The notes: generated from the letters alone by a model not told the origin. DNA of 64,000 nt from Salegentibacter tibetensis (GCF_020164485.1 NZ_JAIQZA010000023.1:1-64000), one strand, 5' to 3'; shown: positions 26,333 to 36,188, counted from the first letter of the stretch. Numbers and translations are program-made.

Positions 26333-26674
26333 AGCCGGATTTTAGCGCCTCCGGCAGTAAAGATAAATATTGTGGCGTTAAAGACTTAAAAATTACGTTA
26401 ATAATACGATATTACGTAATTTATAAATGGGCATAGATATGCCTGGCCAGGTACCGGCCGCGAGGGGTTTGTTAAAAAAGTCCGGGTAAGAAAACAATGA
26501 GAATGACTTTTTGAGTTTAAGTCGTCTTTGCCTACGTCAAGTTAAACCTGCCCGACCGCTCAGACGGGCTTGTTTCAGCTTCTAACATGTTAGATCCTGA
26601 AACAAGTTCAGGATGACTAAAATAAAATATTTTAGCCACTCTCATTATTCCCGGAAACTGAAAATTACCTCGCT
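26333..26674. other. Intergenic region with REP element
   Basis: No gene. It holds CCTGCCCGACCGCTCAGACGGG and TTCTAACATGTTAGATCCTG with AACAAGTTCAGGATGAC, members of the interspersed palindrome family seen at 12080 and 31630. This is probably where the upstream promoter of the large gene and the end of the two-component operon meet. Confidence 0.6.
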
Positions 26675-27397
26675 TTATGCTTCGGCATTTTCGCTGTTCT
26701 TCACTACCAATCTAAATCCTTCACCGTGAATGTTTAAAATCTCAACATTCTCGTCTTTCTTAAGGTATTTACGCAGTTTGGCAATATATACATCCATACT
26801 TCTGGACGTAAAATAGTTATCGTCTCTCCAAATTTTGGTAAGCGCAAGTTCCCTTGGCATCAAATCGTTTTCATGCAAGGCAAGCAAACGCAATAATTCG
26901 TTCTCTTTTGGAGAAAGCTTTTGAGCTTCTTCATCCTTATAGGTTAAAAACCTTAGTTTAGAGTTAAGGTGAAAACCACCAATCTCAAACTCAAATTGCT
27001 TAGAATCTGCAACGCTGTCTGTAGCTTTACGCTGCATAATGGCTTTAATCTTCATAAGCAATACTTCGCTGTCAAAAGGTTTGTTAAGGTAATCGTCTGC
27101 TCCTACTTTATATCCTTTAAGCACATCTTCTTTCATCGCTTTGGCGGTAAGGAAGATAATTGGAATTTCTTCGTTCTTTTCCCTTATCTCCTTAGCCAGC
27201 GTAAAGCCATCTTTGTAAGGCATCATCACATCCAGGATACAAAGATCGAAATCGTCTTTTTTAAACTTTTCAAAACCTTCCATTCCATTTTTGGCGTGCG
27301 TTACTTCGTAATCGTTCATCGCCAAATAATCTTTTAAAACAGTTCCAAAGTTTGGATCGTCTTCTACTAATAAAATTTTCTTGTCTTCAGTTTCCAT
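26675..27397 (-). CDS. OmpR-family response regulator, RprY-like
   Basis: A 240-residue regulator. Receiver domain (5-120) with the acidic pair ED at 12-13, phosphoacceptor Asp56 (CILDVMMP), Thr in FLTAKA and Lys in LNKPF. A winged-helix trans_reg_C domain (about 135-230) follows with LSPKENELLRLL and SRSMDVYIAKLRKYL. Sequence words closely resemble Bacteroides RprY. The gene follows its kinase with a 4-bp gap, so they form one operon. Confidence 0.93.
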   Translation of the reverse strand: METEDKKILLVEDDPNFGTVLKDYLAMNDYEVTHAKNGMEGFEKFKKDDFDLCILDVMMPYKDGFTLAKEIREKNEEIPIIFLTAKAMKEDVLKGYKVGADDYLNKPFDSEVLLMKIKAIMQRKATDSVADSKQFEFEIGGFHLNSKLRFLTYKDEEAQKLSPKENELLRLLALHENDLMPRELALTKIWRDDNYFTSRSMDVYIAKLRKYLKKDENVEILNIHGEGFRLVVKNSENAEA

Positions 27398-27401
27398 ATA
27401 T

Positions 27402-28973
27402 TTAAGATATTAGAGGTAATTTAATTATAAATGTGCTTCCTTTTCCTTTTTCGCTTTCTACCGAAATCTGTCCGTGGTGATCTTCAACAATCCGCTTGGC
27501 ATAAGCCAAACCTAAGCCGTGACCTTTCACGTTATGAATATCTCCGGTATGTTCACGATAAAATTTTTCAAATATTTTCTTTTGAACCAATTTTGTCATT
27601 CCTGCGCCCTGATCGCGAATTTTAAGAATGATATAGTTCTTTACATTTTCAGTATAAATATCAATTTTAGGCTCTTCTGGTGAGTATTTCACCGCATTAT
27701 CCAGCATATTTACGATCACATTGGTAAAGTGATCCTGATTGGCCAGAATTGAAGACCGTAAAGCTCCAAAATGAGTTGTTATGTAACCCCCGCGATCCTC
27801 TACTATAAGTTCTACATGAGTAATAGCATCTTCTACCAGCTCGTGTAACTGAATCCTTTCTTTTTTAAGGTCCAGCTCATTCCTTTCCAGTTTAGAAATT
27901 CGCAATACGTTTTCTACCTGGGCGTGCATTCTTTTGTTTTCATCACGAATCATCTTAAGATAGCGCTTTTTCTTTTCTTCGTCACTGCTAATCTTTGGAT
28001 TCTTAATAGCGTCTAAAGCCAGGTTTATCGTGGCGATGGGCGTTTTAAATTCGTGGGTCATATTATTGATAAAATCGGTTTTAATCTGTGAGATCTGCCG
28101 TTGTTTTATCAATTGGGATAATGCGCTGGAATATGCTATTACTATAATAAGGGTAAAGATAATAGATAAAGATGCCATTAAGGTAATAGATGAAAGTACT
28201 ACTTTTTTCTTCTCGGTAAAATTCACCAGCAACTGGTAATTGCTACTTCCCATATCGTCTGCAAAAAGCGGAACGCCATACGTGGCAGGGTGGCTTAGCG
28301 AAAAATCGTCGCTGTGCAAATTTGTAGAAATACTATTGCTGTATACGCCATATTCAAATTGAGATTTGATATCGCGATTGCTTAATTCCTGGGTTAAAAG
28401 TCTTTCTATAGTGGCCTCGTTTACTCTTTGGTGTAGTGGTAACCTGCTGGTATGCTCGGCTATATATTCTTTAAGTAAATTCTTTTCGTATTCATCCATA
28501 CGAATAATACGCTCAATTTGTTGTTGTGTACTAAGACGACTACCATCTAAATTATTGCGATTGTTTACAATACTGGTTACCTTCTTATTAATTAGTTTCG
28601 TGAAAGGAATACTATCCCGCGCTGATTCTATAAAACCCGAAGAAACTTTATAATCTTCTTCCAGAATTGCATCGGAATGAAAAAGAGTTTGATTTCTTAA
28701 CTTATTTTCATTTACGTAAGAATATTCGGTAATTGTAGAAGATGCCAGTCGACTGTTAGTAGTATCGGCATCTTTAAATTTCATCCAGTAATCTTCTATC
28801 TCCTGGTTTTGAATTTCGTTTGCCACGCGTAAAAGCACCTGCTTCACATCGTAGGTAAACTGCTCTTCTTTATCATCTACGGTACTCTTAATCCAGTATC
28901 CCTGCACGAAAATTATTCCGATTAGGGAAAGACTCATCAAGATAACGAGGAGTAAAAAAAGCTTTTTATTCAT
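27402..28973 (-). CDS. Sensor histidine kinase, RprX-like
   Basis: A 523-residue membrane kinase. Two membrane helices (5-27 and 262-285) enclose a periplasmic sensor of ~230 residues. The HisKA box has His307 in NNMTHEFKTPI; the HATPase region carries the N box (VIVNMLDNAVKYS), G1 (IRDQGAGM) and G2 (GHGLGLAYAK). It autophosphorylates on His307 and passes the phosphate to the downstream regulator. It starts the operon; the signal it senses is not evident. Confidence 0.93.
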   Translation of the reverse strand: MNKKLFLLLVILMSLSLIGIIFVQGYWIKSTVDDKEEQFTYDVKQVLLRVANEIQNQEIEDYWMKFKDADTTNSRLASSTITEYSYVNENKLRNQTLFHSDAILEEDYKVSSGFIESARDSIPFTKLINKKVTSIVNNRNNLDGSRLSTQQQIERIIRMDEYEKNLLKEYIAEHTSRLPLHQRVNEATIERLLTQELSNRDIKSQFEYGVYSNSISTNLHSDDFSLSHPATYGVPLFADDMGSSNYQLLVNFTEKKKVVLSSITLMASLSIIFTLIIVIAYSSALSQLIKQRQISQIKTDFINNMTHEFKTPIATINLALDAIKNPKISSDEEKKKRYLKMIRDENKRMHAQVENVLRISKLERNELDLKKERIQLHELVEDAITHVELIVEDRGGYITTHFGALRSSILANQDHFTNVIVNMLDNAVKYSPEEPKIDIYTENVKNYIILKIRDQGAGMTKLVQKKIFEKFYREHTGDIHNVKGHGLGLAYAKRIVEDHHGQISVESEKGKGSTFIIKLPLIS

Positions 28974-29040
28974 GTGGGCAAAAGTAAGATTTTAACATTT
29001 AGGGCTTCTGGCGTTTAACCAAATGTTAACAAAACTTCTG

Positions 29041-29631
29041 CTAATTTTTACCTCGTTTTAAGAGAATCTCATGTAATTCGTCAACCCGAGATCTGGTAAG
29101 GGCTAAATCGTGATTTTCAATTTCAAAATCGGCCAGTTTTTTCTTTTGCTCATCACTCCATTGTTTAGCCATTCGGGCTTCAATTTCTTCAATAGAACTA
29201 TTATCGCGTTGCTGTAATCTTTTTAGTTTTTCTTCCTTATCTGCGGTTACCAAAATATTGACATCGCATTTTTTATAGCCGCCGGCTTCAAATAAGATCG
29301 CGGCTTCATAAAGCACATAAACCGAATTTTGTTTTCCTCTCCATTTTTCAAAATCTATCGCAACAGCAGGGTGAATAATCTTATTTAGTGCCTCCAGCTT
29401 TTCTGAATCATAAAATACTACGGAAGCGATGTGTTTGCGGTTGGGGGTGTTGCCGGTATAGGCCTCGTCGCCTATTAAAGCCATTACCTTTTCCCGAATT
29501 TCTTCTGAAGTTTCCAGTAAGCGTTTTCCTGCATCGTCAGCTATATATACAGGAATGCCTTTTTTCTTAAAAAAGCCAGCCACGGTGGTTTTTCCACTAC
29601 CGATGCCACCTGTAAGTCCAACCACCATCAT
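29041..29631 (-). CDS. coaE: Dephospho-CoA kinase
   Basis: A 196-residue enzyme of normal family length that phosphorylates dephospho-CoA in the last step of CoA synthesis. P-loop GGIGSGKTT (8-16), the DADxA-like IADDAGKRL motif, and a lid LQQRDNSS. It overlaps the YbbR-like gene by 4 bp (ATGA-type coupling). The start has two adjacent ATGs. Confidence 0.93.
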   Translation of the reverse strand: MMVVGLTGGIGSGKTTVAGFFKKKGIPVYIADDAGKRLLETSEEIREKVMALIGDEAYTGNTPNRKHIASVVFYDSEKLEALNKIIHPAVAIDFEKWRGKQNSVYVLYEAAILFEAGGYKKCDVNILVTADKEEKLKRLQQRDNSSIEEIEARMAKQWSDEQKKKLADFEIENHDLALTRSRVDELHEILLKRGKN

Positions 29632-30584
29632 CTTTTTATCACAAATTGAATTTTACGCTCGTTAAGCCTTAGGTTGCTTACAAAAGACGGGGACTCTGAA
29701 ATTCTGGCAATTATAAAATCGTCTCCATCATCTATATCATTGTAATCGCAAACCACCCTGAAGTTTTCGGCTTTCACCATTTCATACTGCTTTAAATTTA
29801 CCTGGTAATACACCAAAACTTCTTTCGGAAAAATAGAAATATTAGTGTTTTCCGGCAAATTTAAAACCTCTATCGGTACTTTTACACTGCCTTCGGTAAA
29901 CTTCTCTACCTCCTGGCTATACGACACTTCGTTGGTATAAAAGCTCAGCATTCCCAGGCTGGAAGTATCGATCTTTACTTTTCCAGAAACATTCGTATTT
30001 ATGTTATTTATCCTCAGATAAACGGTATTTAAACTCTGCAGGGTATCAATAATATTCTCGGGGCCACTCACCTGAATAGAATCTGGACGCAGTTTAACAG
30101 GTTCTCTCGCAGAATAACCTACAGCATAACTCAAATCGATCTCGGGATTTACTTTTACCCTTTTTTTCTTTTTCGGCTGATATTTTATGGAAAGGCTTTC
30201 CTGGATAAACCGGGCTTTTTCAAAATTGATATTTACCTGATCTTCCAGAAATTCACGATTGGCTTCAAAATTATAGACCAGCTCCCCGTTTTCTTCTAAA
30301 GCTTTGCCGAGATCTAATTTCACCTCGGGCCTAAAGATCTTGTAATACCAAATAGCGAATCCTTTATCCTGAATCCTTAATTTTAAATTCTGTGGTCTTT
30401 CCTTAGCAATACTTTTATCCATGGGAACATTCACATAAGACACGGGAATATCTATAACCTGGGTATACTCTTTAGAAATCTGTACAAAAAACCAGATGAG
30501 GGAAGCAAACAGCAAAAAGAATCCAAAGGTCTTAAGACTGGATCTTTTAATAGAAATACGCTTAAATCTTATGTTTTTAAACAT
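29628..30584 (-). CDS. YbbR-like domain membrane protein
   Basis: A 318-residue protein with one N-terminal membrane helix (18-34) and YbbR-like repeats outside the membrane. Two similar beta-rich units are visible, each with a PxxxxVSGPxxxI-like strand (RPDSIQVSGPENII at about 160-175). In Firmicutes the family (CdaR) regulates a diadenylate cyclase; no cyclase gene is nearby, so its role here is unknown. Overlaps coaE and the glycosyltransferase gene on either side. Confidence 0.8.
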   Translation of the reverse strand: MFKNIRFKRISIKRSSLKTFGFFLLFASLIWFFVQISKEYTQVIDIPVSYVNVPMDKSIAKERPQNLKLRIQDKGFAIWYYKIFRPEVKLDLGKALEENGELVYNFEANREFLEDQVNINFEKARFIQESLSIKYQPKKKKRVKVNPEIDLSYAVGYSAREPVKLRPDSIQVSGPENIIDTLQSLNTVYLRINNINTNVSGKVKIDTSSLGMLSFYTNEVSYSQEVEKFTEGSVKVPIEVLNLPENTNISIFPKEVLVYYQVNLKQYEMVKAENFRVVCDYNDIDDGDDFIIARISESPSFVSNLRLNERKIQFVIKR

Positions 30585-31584
30585 TTTTAAAGAATAAATT
30601 CGGGAATTCGTGTTCCGGGTCTTGTTTTAAAATATGAATATGCCATATCGATTTCATAAAACCATAACCATACCCAAAAAATTGTACCAAAGCAGCATAA
30701 ACCGCTAAAAAACCTATTCCCAGGCTGTTGTTTTTTATGGTGGCGTGGATAGCAATCAGCACAAAATATAGCACATATAATACAAACAACCACCAAAATC
30801 CCAGTCTTAAAAGTAAAATAGCCAATAAAAAGCCCAAATTAAATACCGCTGGAAACCAATAGGTGATCTTTCCTGAGCCCGGATGCCATTTATTGAGAAT
30901 TGGTCGCACCATCCCGAATTTTTGTACCTGGGTGTAAAATTTCGACCAATCGATGCGGCGTTTATGAAAAACCACCGCATCGGGAATAAGGCATAATTTA
31001 AACCCAAGTTTTTTAAGTCGAAGTGAAAGATCGGGATCTTCGCCGGGATGAATTTTTCCGAAACCGCCGGAAGCCTCAAAAGCTTCCTTGGAAATTCCCA
31101 TATTAAAACTTCTAGGCTGAAAATCGCTCACCGAAGACTTTCTACCGCGAATCCCGCCGGTGGTTAAAAAGGAGGTCATCGTATAATCTATGGCTTTTTG
31201 TGTTCTGCTAAAAGAAGGATGGGAAGCATCTGGCCCGCCAAAGCAGTCGCAGTAATTGTTCTTAAGAAAAATATCTACCTCCTTTAGGTAATTTTCCGGT
31301 AATAAAACGTCAGAATCCAGGATAAGATAATAATTGCCTTTTGCCTTTCGCATCCCAAAATTCCGGGAATCTCCGGGCCCCGTATTTTTCTTAAAATAAT
31401 AACTGATATTAAGTTGCTGCTGAAATTCTGTGACAATTTCCCCAGAAGTAATACTGGAACCATCTTCAACGATCACGATCTCAAAATCACGATCAAACTG
31501 AAGCTGAAGCATACTCTCTAATAACTCCTTCACCTCCCCAGGCCGGTTATAAACGGGAATTACAAAAGAATATTCCAAACTCAT
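30577..31584 (-). CDS. Family 2 glycosyltransferase with C-terminal membrane segments
   Basis: A 335-residue protein. GT-A fold: VIPVYNRPGEV at the start, IVEDGSS, DxD-type LILDSDVLLP (about 95), and a GEDPDLSLRL acceptor-site motif (about 182). Two or three hydrophobic segments after about residue 245 anchor it in the inner membrane. Sugar donor and acceptor cannot be inferred. It is the first gene of a three-gene overlapping operon with the YbbR-like gene and coaE. Confidence 0.9.
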   Translation of the reverse strand: MSLEYSFVIPVYNRPGEVKELLESMLQLQFDRDFEIVIVEDGSSITSGEIVTEFQQQLNISYYFKKNTGPGDSRNFGMRKAKGNYYLILDSDVLLPENYLKEVDIFLKNNYCDCFGGPDASHPSFSRTQKAIDYTMTSFLTTGGIRGRKSSVSDFQPRSFNMGISKEAFEASGGFGKIHPGEDPDLSLRLKKLGFKLCLIPDAVVFHKRRIDWSKFYTQVQKFGMVRPILNKWHPGSGKITYWFPAVFNLGFLLAILLLRLGFWWLFVLYVLYFVLIAIHATIKNNSLGIGFLAVYAALVQFFGYGYGFMKSIWHIHILKQDPEHEFPNLFFKNV

Positions 31585-31629
31585 GCGGTAGTTAAAATTT
31601 GAGGGTCTATATTATTGATTTCTTAAGTA

Positions 31630-31765
31630 CGTCATCCTTGAATTACTTTTCTTCAAAACCTCATCCTGAACTTGTTTCAGAGCCTGCTCCAATTTTTATC
31701 GGAGATCTAAGATGAGTGAAATTCTATTCGTATTAGACGCTGAAATAAATTTAGCGTGACGAAAG
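31630..31765. repeat. Interspersed palindromic repeat, GTCATCCTTGA type
   Basis: Contains CTGAACTTGTTTCAGAGCC, TTTTTATCGGAGATCTAAG and AATAAATTTAGCGTGACG; the same words recur at 32335-32440. The two copies bracket the decayed toxin-antitoxin pair. Confidence 0.75.
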
Positions 31766-31800
31766 GTGGTCAAATCATTTTTTAACAAATGTTATCAAAA

Positions 31801-32027
31801 CTATTCCTTCAGCAATTTATCAACTTCTAACTTTAAACTTTCTAAATCCCGAACAATTATTGACCACAAGATTTCATCAGAAACAGTATCATAACCGTGG
31901 CTTATCCTGTTTCGGGTATCAACAATCTTCGTGCATTTGAGATAGGAAAATCAGGTTTGGCTTTCAAAACCCAGCTTACAGCTTCTCCAATAATTTCAAG
32001 GTTACGTTCAATCGGTTTTAACTTCAT
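31801..32027 (-). pseudogene. hepT: Decayed HepT-type toxin (HEPN RNase/AMPylation target)
   Basis: The minus strand reads PIERNLEIIGEAV, then KPDFPISNAR, and after a one-base shift IVDTRNRISHGYDTVSDEI. This is the HepT core: ERxLEIIGEA plus the RX4HXY catalytic motif (RNRISHGY). The N-terminal ~40 residues are missing and the open frame is broken near 31935, so the gene is a remnant. It follows the antitoxin remnant directly, as in intact pairs where the MntA antitoxin AMPylates HepT. Confidence 0.75.
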
Positions 32028-32259
32028 TCTCCATAAACACGGAGTTTATTCTGGTCAATATCCTGTCTTAGAAACTTATTTTTTATAGCTCTTAATCCAA
32101 GTAAATCAATTTTCCGGTTAAAGATTTTCTCCAGGTTAAATTTTAAACCGAAATATTTATCAGAATAAGAAAGTGGATCTTTATCGTCAATAATGACTTA
32201 ACTTTATTGGTATCACAAAGCTTTTTGATTTGATCGATATGTTTGTTGATTTCTTCCAT
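32024..32259 (-). pseudogene. mntA: Decayed MntA-type nucleotidyltransferase antitoxin
   Basis: From the ATG at 32259 the minus strand reads MEEINKHIDQIKKLCDTNK, then VKSL; after a break it continues in another frame as DDKDPLSYSDKYFGL, FNLEKIFNRKIDLL and FLRQDIDQNKLRVYGE. This is the ordinary MntA/MNT-domain protein, but the middle segment that should hold the GSxxxxxxxDxD catalytic motif has been deleted. The stop overlaps the start of the HepT remnant. Confidence 0.75.
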
Positions 32260-32334
32260 CTTTATCCTATCAAATATACTAAAAAGCTGATTTATGACCT
32301 TAATTGTCCTTAGAGAACATCAATCAAAAATTAA

Positions 32335-32580
32335 TCGTCATCCTGAATTTATTTCAGAGCCTGTTCCGATTTTTATCGGAGATCTAAGATGAGCATTAAT
32401 ATCGTGTTAGATGCTGAAACAGGTTCAGCACGACGTAAAATCATGAACTTAGTATTTAAAATCCACGACACGCTGAAGCTATTTTTCTATTTCACGTCAC
32501 CCTGAACTGGTTTCAGGGTCTAAGTTGTGAGAACTTCTATTCTGGCTAGACGTTAAATAAATTCAGCGTGACGTAGCATT
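32335..32580. repeat. Two interspersed palindromic repeats (GTCATCCTGAA type)
   Basis: First unit 32335-32440 matches 31630-31765. Second unit 32490-32580 has CACCCTGAACTGGTTTCAGG and AAATAAATTCAGCGTGACG. Each begins with a GTCA and ends with a TGACG-like half, so the ends are inverted. Confidence 0.75.
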
Positions 32581-32588
32581 AAATCAAT

Positions 32589-33416
32589 CTACTTCTCCCC
32601 CTGCCCTTTCACAAAAGACTCCATGACTTCCTGGCTAACTCCCATATTTGAGAACCCGCCATCATGGAAAAGGTTTTGAAGCGTAACTTTTTTAGTAAGA
32701 TCAGAGAACAGGCTTACGGTATAATCGGCACACTCTAATGCGGTAGCATTTCCAAGTGGCGACATTTTATCGGCGTACGCGATAAAACCGTCAAATCCTT
32801 TTACTCCCTGTCCTGCGGTTGTTGGGGTTGGCGATTGTGAAATGGTATTCACTCTAACTTTATGATCTTTTCCGAAGAAATAACCAAAACTACGCGCTAT
32901 AGATTCTAAAAACGCCTTGTTATCGGCCATATCATTATAATCCGGGAATACGCGTTGTGCGGCCATATAGCTAAGTGCTACAATGCTCCCCCACTCGTTC
33001 ATCGCTTCTTTCTTATAAAGCACCTGCATGGTTTTATGAAAAGAAACCGCAGAAATATCCCAGCCTTTGTGGGTAAAATCGTAGTTCTGCTCGGTATAAT
33101 GGTTATTCTTTCTAACGTTTACAGACATCCCGATGGCGTGAAGTACAAAATCGATCTTTCCGCCAAGGATTTCCATAGATTTTTCAACCAGGTTTTCCAG
33201 GTCTTCGATCTTTGTAGCATCGGCAGGAATAACCTGAGATCCGGTTTTGTCGGCCAATTCTTGAATGGTTCCCATTCTTAAAGCGATTGGAGCATTGGTA
33301 AGTACAAACTCCCCGCCTTCTTCCTTAATGCGTTCAGCGGTTTTCCAGGCGATAGAATTCTCGTCTAAAGCGCCAAAAATAATTCCTTTTTTTCCTTTTA
33401 ACAGGTTATATGACAT
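32589..33416 (-). CDS. fabI: Enoyl-[acyl-carrier-protein] reductase FabI
   Basis: Start chosen at the internal ATG (33416, MSYNLLKGKKG), because the upstream 16 residues in the open frame do not belong to the family. A 275-residue SDR-type enzyme reducing enoyl-ACP in fatty acid synthesis. GALDENSIAWKTA is the NADH-binding motif, HAIGMS the core, and YNDMADNK gives the Tyr-x6-Lys catalytic pair. ISQSPTPTTAGQG is the flexible substrate-binding loop region. Confidence 0.95.
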   Translation of the reverse strand: MSYNLLKGKKGIIFGALDENSIAWKTAERIKEEGGEFVLTNAPIALRMGTIQELADKTGSQVIPADATKIEDLENLVEKSMEILGGKIDFVLHAIGMSVNVRKNNHYTEQNYDFTHKGWDISAVSFHKTMQVLYKKEAMNEWGSIVALSYMAAQRVFPDYNDMADNKAFLESIARSFGYFFGKDHKVRVNTISQSPTPTTAGQGVKGFDGFIAYADKMSPLGNATALECADYTVSLFSDLTKKVTLQNLFHDGGFSNMGVSQEVMESFVKGQGEK

Positions 33417-33485
33417 AGTGGTAAATTTTTTATTGGTTGTTTGTTGAGCCCGTAAATATAGCAAAATTACTTTCGGGACATAGTT

Positions 33486-35138
33486 TTAATCCAGGAGTGC
33501 ACGTGCGTGAGCCCGCGCGGAATCTCCTATATTCTTACCACCAAGCATCATCGCCAGCTCTTCTACGCGCTCGCTGTCTTTTAATTCCTCGATCTTGGTA
33601 GTGGTGGCATTCGCCGAATCTTCTTTAAATATCTTAAAATGACTGTTTCCTTTCCCGGCAATTTGCGGAAGGTGCGTAATGGCAATTACCTGCATCGCGC
33701 TCCCCATTCGCTGTAAAATTCCCGCCATTTTTTGTGCGATATCTCCTGAAACCCCAGTATCAATTTCATCAAAAATGATAGTCGGTAATTTGCTTTGCGC
33801 TGCAAGAATACTTTTAACAGCCAACATAATTCTTGAAAGTTCTCCGCCGGAAGCCGCTTTTTTAATTTCCTTAAAATTACCACCTTTATTCGCTGCCAAG
33901 TACCAGTTTAATTCATCCTGACCGTTAGCGAGAAAACTCGGAGCCTTTTTTAATTCAATTTTTAACCGGGCATTAGGCATTCCTAAATCGCCCAGTAAGT
34001 TTTCGGCTTCTTTTATAAATGCTGGAACTATAGCTTTTCTTTTTTCGTGCAATTTTGCAGCGACAGCGCCCAGTTTGGATTCCTGCTTAACAATTGCGTT
34101 TTCTAATTCTGAAAGCGCATTTTCCGCATTTTCACTTACCGAAACTTTCTCCTGAAGTTCTTCCTTTATCTTTAGTAATTCTTCAATATTTTCTGCGGAA
34201 TGTTTCTTCTGTAAATTATAGATCAACTGAAGCTTTTGATTGGTTGCTTCCAGTTCTTCAGGATTAGCTTCTACCCTATCCAGAGCGCTGTTAACTTCCG
34301 AAGAAAGATCGTCTAATTCAATAATTACACTTTCTATACGCTGATGCAGATTTTCATAATTTGAAGATAAACTGGCAATCCTGGCCAAAGAAGCACGAGC
34401 CTGTTTTAAACTGTCCAAACTTCCAATTTCTTCCTGCTCCAGTAAATTTAAAGCTGAGCTTAAATTTTCGGTTAACTCTTCAACATTGCTCAACTCTTCG
34501 TAACGGGTTTCCAGTTCTTCCTGCATCCCGTTTTTTAAACGAGCTTCTTCCAGTTCATTCAGCAAAAATAAATTGTAATCGTATTCTTTGGTGGCTTGCG
34601 CCTGTTCTTCTTTTAATTCTACCAATCGCTTTTGTAATTTTTTATAGGCTTTTAGTTCGGTTCTATATTCCAAAAGCAAAACCTCGCTGCTGGCAATAGT
34701 ATCAATTACCTGAAACTGGTAATCGTTATTTCCCAAACTTAAAGTTTCATGCTGACTGTGAATATCAATAAGATATTCGCCCAGTTTATTAAGAGAAGTG
34801 AGTTTTACCGGCGTATCGTTTACAAAGGCCCGTGATTTTCCTGAAGCCAGGATTTCCCTTCTGATTATGGTATTTTCTTCATAATCCAGATCTTCAGAAA
34901 CAAAGAAATCTTTTAAGCGGTAATTGGAGATATTGAAGGATCCTTCTATCACGCATTTTTTCTCTGCATCGCGGATACTTCCGTAGTCGGCGCGGTTACC
35001 TAAAAGGAGCCCGAGAGCGCCCAGCATGATGGATTTCCCGGCACCGGTTTCCCCGGTAATAATGGTAAAGCCCTCCTGAAGTTTGATATTTATATCTTCA
35101 ATTAAGGCGTAATTTTTTATAGATAGAGCTGTGAGCAA
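33486..35138 (-). CDS. recN: DNA repair protein RecN
   Basis: A 550-residue SMC-like ATPase of normal length. Walker A TGETGAGKSIM at 28-38, a long coiled coil (about 150-350), then signature SGGELSRIMLAVK and Walker B TIIFDEIDTGVSG at about 450-470. It assists double-strand break repair. It reads in the same direction as the DUF4835, coaBC, omega and bamD genes, a run conserved in flavobacteria. Confidence 0.95.
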   Translation of the reverse strand: MLTALSIKNYALIEDINIKLQEGFTIITGETGAGKSIMLGALGLLLGNRADYGSIRDAEKKCVIEGSFNISNYRLKDFFVSEDLDYEENTIIRREILASGKSRAFVNDTPVKLTSLNKLGEYLIDIHSQHETLSLGNNDYQFQVIDTIASSEVLLLEYRTELKAYKKLQKRLVELKEEQAQATKEYDYNLFLLNELEEARLKNGMQEELETRYEELSNVEELTENLSSALNLLEQEEIGSLDSLKQARASLARIASLSSNYENLHQRIESVIIELDDLSSEVNSALDRVEANPEELEATNQKLQLIYNLQKKHSAENIEELLKIKEELQEKVSVSENAENALSELENAIVKQESKLGAVAAKLHEKRKAIVPAFIKEAENLLGDLGMPNARLKIELKKAPSFLANGQDELNWYLAANKGGNFKEIKKAASGGELSRIMLAVKSILAAQSKLPTIIFDEIDTGVSGDIAQKMAGILQRMGSAMQVIAITHLPQIAGKGNSHFKIFKEDSANATTTKIEELKDSERVEELAMMLGGKNIGDSARAHARALLD

Positions 35139-35273
35139 AGTGAACTAAATTTGCGTTAAATATACGGGAGAAATTTTTCCCAATCAACAATAAACTTTCA
35201 AGTGAGTCCACAAGCAATAATAAAAGAGATAATTTGAAATTTAGAGGCATCTGGATAACAGGATAGAGCATTT

Positions 35274-35293
35274 AAATCTCGATTATCGAGTAA
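35274..35293 (+). repeat. 20-bp repeat with CGATTATCGAG core, copy 1
   Basis: AAATCTCGATTATCGAGTAA between recN and the DUF4835 gene. The same 20-mer with one variable base recurs at 41780-41799 and 60604-60623, always between genes and on the plus strand. The core CTCGAT/ATCGAG is palindromic here. Confidence 0.7.
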
Positions 35294-35300
35294 AAATCCT

Positions 35301-36188
35301 TTATTGCAGGTTTCTCCAGTTTCGGGCATAACGGGGTGCAAGGCCGCTTAAAGTCTGGCTTAAACCAGGGCGGTTAATTTCGGGGCCATCGCTAAAAATT
35401 TGCGTTACCTCATCGGCTTTTGCATCAAAAAAGCTCCTAAGCAATAAAGAATTTGCCCTTCTGGAATTCATTGCGGTTAAGCTTTCTATCGCATCGGCGA
35501 TAGCCACTTTTCCGGCTTCAGGATCTTTATGCATTACATCTAATCCCTGGCGGTGATACTGATATAAAGCAGTACGATATTCAGAAAACATATTCGAAAG
35601 CAAATCGGAATTTAAGCGAAAACGTGAACTCTGCCCATCGGCACCACTCCAGCCGGCTCGGCCACTTTGCTGAGCGGTATTCACAATTTGGTTAGCTTCC
35701 TGGTAATAATCTGTACCCCCTTCAGGAGCAAAAGTATCGGCATCCATTCCTAAGATAGTATAGACATAAAAAGAAACCACCGAAACCAGGTTGCTTGAAA
35801 AGGAATTCTGACTGTAATTTAAAGGCTGGTATTCGCGATAATTAAAGCTGAATTGCGCATCGTTAAAATTAAAAATCGGGCTAATCATATTAGAGCCATA
35901 GACAGGCCTCGAAGATTGCACCTGGATAGTCCCGCTGAAAGATTCGCCCTCAAAATCGTTTATGGTGATAAACATACTGCAGTTGATACGTTCTCGCGGC
36001 TCAAAATCCCTGCTGGTCCAGGATGTTTGATTTACAAATTCCCGAAGCGAATTCTCTAAAGTTCTAAAAACCGATAGGTTGCTTTGCCCGGTTTGCTCGG
36101 TGTTGATCACTATTTCGCAATTGAGTTCCTGGGCGGCCACAAAAGGCATCCCGGCGATTAAAAGAATAAGAAATAGTAATTTACGCAT
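35301..36188 (-). CDS. DUF4835 family secreted protein
   Basis: A 295-residue protein with a signal peptide (…FVAAQ). Matches the Bacteroidota-specific DUF4835 pattern: LNCEIVINTEQTGQSN, FEPRERINCSMFITI, VVSFYVYTILGMDADTF. Two conserved Cys (in LNCE and INCS) could pair. Function unknown; gene order next to coaBC is conserved, suggesting an envelope role in a housekeeping operon. It overlaps coaBC by 8 bp. Confidence 0.88.
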   Translation of the reverse strand: MRKLLFLILLIAGMPFVAAQELNCEIVINTEQTGQSNLSVFRTLENSLREFVNQTSWTSRDFEPRERINCSMFITINDFEGESFSGTIQVQSSRPVYGSNMISPIFNFNDAQFSFNYREYQPLNYSQNSFSSNLVSVVSFYVYTILGMDADTFAPEGGTDYYQEANQIVNTAQQSGRAGWSGADGQSSRFRLNSDLLSNMFSEYRTALYQYHRQGLDVMHKDPEAGKVAIADAIESLTAMNSRRANSLLLRSFFDAKADEVTQIFSDGPEINRPGLSQTLSGLAPRYARNWRNLQ

